Positions 51,556-53,306 of a DNA stretch of 53,306 nucleotides are shown piece by piece. A program made the position numbers and the translations under genes. Below the pieces are notes generated by a model. The model did not search any database. It was not told where the DNA came from and saw only the letters and a list, made by a program, of their open reading frames with translations. The number at the start of each line of letters is the position of its first letter. The stretch's first letter is position 1. The stretch is from Chondrus crispus (taxonomy: Eukaryota > Rhodophyta > Florideophyceae > Gigartinales > Gigartinaceae), in contig NW_005178929.1 of assembly GCF_000350225.1 (NCBI RefSeq), positions 218,837-272,142 of the forward strand, written 5' to 3'.

Positions 51556-52235
51556 CAATTGAGTAGCGAGCGAAAACCCGGGACGAAGCTGTCCGGTCGG
51601 GTGCGACACCGTGTGGCGATTGCTCATAGTTTAGTGTGGGAGCCGAAGATCTTGTTGGTGGATGCAGTGTTAGAGCAGGCTGTACAGCAAGCGTTAGAGG
51701 AGGCGAGGAAGGGCTGGATGGAACGGAATGGGCAGAGGCAGATGGGAGAGACGAATAAAGGCCTGAAGGCGCGCCGAGCACGTGGGACTCGCGACCGAGG
51801 ACTACATTGGTCGACTCACTGTCATGGGTAGTATGTCGCAGTAGGGCTCGTTTGTGGTGAGTCAGGGCTGCCACGAGGCGGGTGAAGTTGGGGGAAGCAT
51901 GGCGGAGAAGGAGTATGGGCGTTTGCGGAGGATGTACGGGGCGACAGAGACGCAGAAGAGTCTCTGTCTAACAGAGTGGGGGGACGACGGTGGGCAGCGC
52001 GGGCAGTCGGCGGGGGAGAGAGCAGCGGTCAGGGAAGGCAGGACCAAAGGAACAGGAGCGAAGTTTTGCAGAGGAGGGGGGAACGGAAGGACAATCGGAA
52101 GAGGCGATGAGTGAGGGAAGAGACGCGCGGGCAGGAACATTCGGAGGCGGGGGGTATGGCACGGCTGCAGGGGCAGTGGAGGCGACAAGCCTCGTGGAGC
52201 CATCGTGGACTCTGGAGCAGGCCTACAGGGTGTGA
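51556..52235 (-). pseudogene. Truncated copy 3 of the dispersed Pro/Ala-rich family
   Basis: The minus-strand reading YILRKRPYSFSAMLPP matches NILRKRPLSFSAKLPP at the C terminus of copy 2. At DNA level TGGCTGCCACGAGGCCGGTGA of copy 2 is matched by GGGCTGCCACGAGGCGGGTGA here. The left edge (TTGAGTAGCGAGCG) corresponds to ATTGAGTGCGAAGA at about 45194. The N-terminal half of the family protein is missing and frames are broken. It has the same orientation as copy 2, on the other side of the NLR gene. Confidence 0.65.
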
Positions 52236-52985
52236 CATGCTGGGGGGGGGCGTGAGCAGCTTTTGGAAGATTGCTAGTACAGTCGACCCTACCTAATGCC
52301 GCCCCGTGCGAGGCCCCAAAAATGGCACTATTTGGTCGGCAGTGTCAAGTGACGTCGGCACATACAGTATCTTTGTATGCACTCGGTAAATCACGCGTAA
52401 ACTCAGACCGTGAGAGGGAGGCATGCCTGCTCACGCATGTCCCGGCCGGCTTTGCGTTTCGTCCGGAGAGCCCTTCGTCCTCATTGATTAGGAGCGCAAC
52501 TCCTGCTCGTCAGTCAGGGGAGCAAATTTGTGGACATACGTTTCAGGAGCGAGACGGTGGCACATTTCTAGATTTTGAGAAATGTGTCATAAAAATGTGT
52601 TCTGCGCAAAAGAGTTTCAGGAAGCCTCCTGTCCAATGACAATCTCGGGGGGTTGCCCCCGCGACGCAACTTGATGAAATGTGTGCAGGATGTCACATGA
52701 TTCCCATGCACAGCTCACACACCTGTACCACGTACACACGTAGCACAGATGTAGCTCCCCAGGCAGCGCCGCCGCCACCGGCGCCGCTCCCCTTCTTAGT
52801 CGCACACGGTCCGTCTCCCTCAGTAAACTCGGGCATCGTTCCTTGCACCACAGGTTATGGTCCCGAATCGCAAACCCACCCTGCAACACGATCACAAACC
52901 GCTCCGCCGTTCGTCACAAAGACTAGCCAAGAGCACCACCACCCCGGGCACCCAACCCGCCGCCCTCCTCTACATACCCCCTCAT
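52236..52985. other. Intergenic stretch, no gene recognised
   Basis: Mixed composition, with open frames of up to about 135 codons on both strands that lack known motifs. A GC-rich CCGCCGCCACCGGCGCCG run is at about 52770-52787. The rightmost plus-strand frame runs into the minisatellite and is not convincing. Confidence 0.5.
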
Positions 52986-52986
52986 T

Positions 52987-53215
52987 CGCCTCCGCACCCA
53001 CGCGTCGAGCGCAGACCCAACGCCCAAGCTCCACACTCGCCTCTGCCCCATCGCGTCGAGCGCAGAACCCGCAGCCAAGCACATAAATCGCCTCCGCAAT
53101 CGCGCGTCGAGCGCCGATCACCAACCTCGCCTCCGCCACCTCGCGTCGAGCGCAGACCCCCTCACCCAACCCAACTCAACCACCAGCCTCCGCACGTCCG
53201 CGTCGAGTGCCGATC
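52987..53215. repeat. Degenerate minisatellite, five units of about 39-58 bp
   Basis: Each unit has CGCCTCCGC followed after a few bases by CGCGTCGAGCGC and GA-CC, starting at 52987, 53038, 53089, 53128 and 53186. On the minus strand it reads as a repeated peptide with ARR-x-(V/G/I)-AEA. No start codon or domain supports a real protein, so I list it as a repeat. Confidence 0.75.
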
Positions 53216-53306
53216 TGAGCCCCCGTCCACACCAACGGAACAATCCCTTCCCTCATCCCCATCCACACACCCTTTCCAGCACACTGGCGGCCGCTGGAGC
53301 ATGCAT

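Overview
The window is nuclear DNA of a eukaryote with a compact, repeat-rich genome. Nested LTR retrotransposons, a Tc1-like DNA transposon and decayed low-complexity gene copies fill most of it, and the one large apparently functional host gene is a single uninterrupted exon. Base composition near 50-55% GC, the scarcity of introns and the abundance of Copia and chromodomain-Gypsy elements would suit a florideophyte red alga such as a Chondrus-like species. That is an inference; no ribosomal or organellar marker is present to confirm it. I see no rRNA, tRNA, CRISPR array or prokaryotic operon.

Left part (1-13512): GC-rich sequence of unknown role with a two-copy repeat and a small foldback hairpin, then a 7.7 kb Copia element on the minus strand (1548-9293, LTRs 369 bp, TSD GTTTC). 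The Copia carries an extra antisense ORF between pol and the 3' LTR. That ORF has papain-like Cys/His/Asp spacing, shares a TTAA stop with pol, and was later split by a solo Gypsy LTR (2882-3552, TSD CACCT). A decayed Tc1-like transposon (9460-11027, TA TSD, about 200 bp IR/DR-type ends) and a PIF/Harbinger-like non-autonomous element (11820-12498, TSD TAA) follow.

Middle part (13513-41608): an older minus-strand chromodomain Gypsy element (13513-28957, LTRs 226 bp, TSD ACAAG) was split by a plus-strand Gypsy element (14349-24499, LTRs 569/570 bp, TSD CTTAG). A decayed copy of a dispersed Pro/Ala-rich gene family lies at 28963-30354. A second, almost intact minus-strand Gypsy element of the same clade follows (30355-41608, LTRs 600 bp, no clear TSD). 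The two large Gypsy elements share a primer-binding site, dense CCGNNCGG palindromes and a structured 3' region with paired hairpins.

Right part (41609-53306): a minus-strand multi-lesion pseudogene for an unrecognised membrane-anchored helical protein (42081-44380), a second copy of the dispersed Pro/Ala-rich family (about 45200-46400), then an NLR-type gene (47277-50819, 1180 aa). It has an N-terminal helical domain, an NB-ARC ATPase and a C-terminal WD40 propeller, in which three successive 129-bp repeats are nearly identical and differ mainly at predicted surface positions. A third copy of the dispersed family (51556-52235) lies beyond it in the same orientation as the second, so the NLR sits between two direct repeats. 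A degenerate minisatellite ends the window.

The most interesting items are the NLR with its repeat-diversified WD40 sensor and the antisense peptidase-like gene carried by the Copia element.
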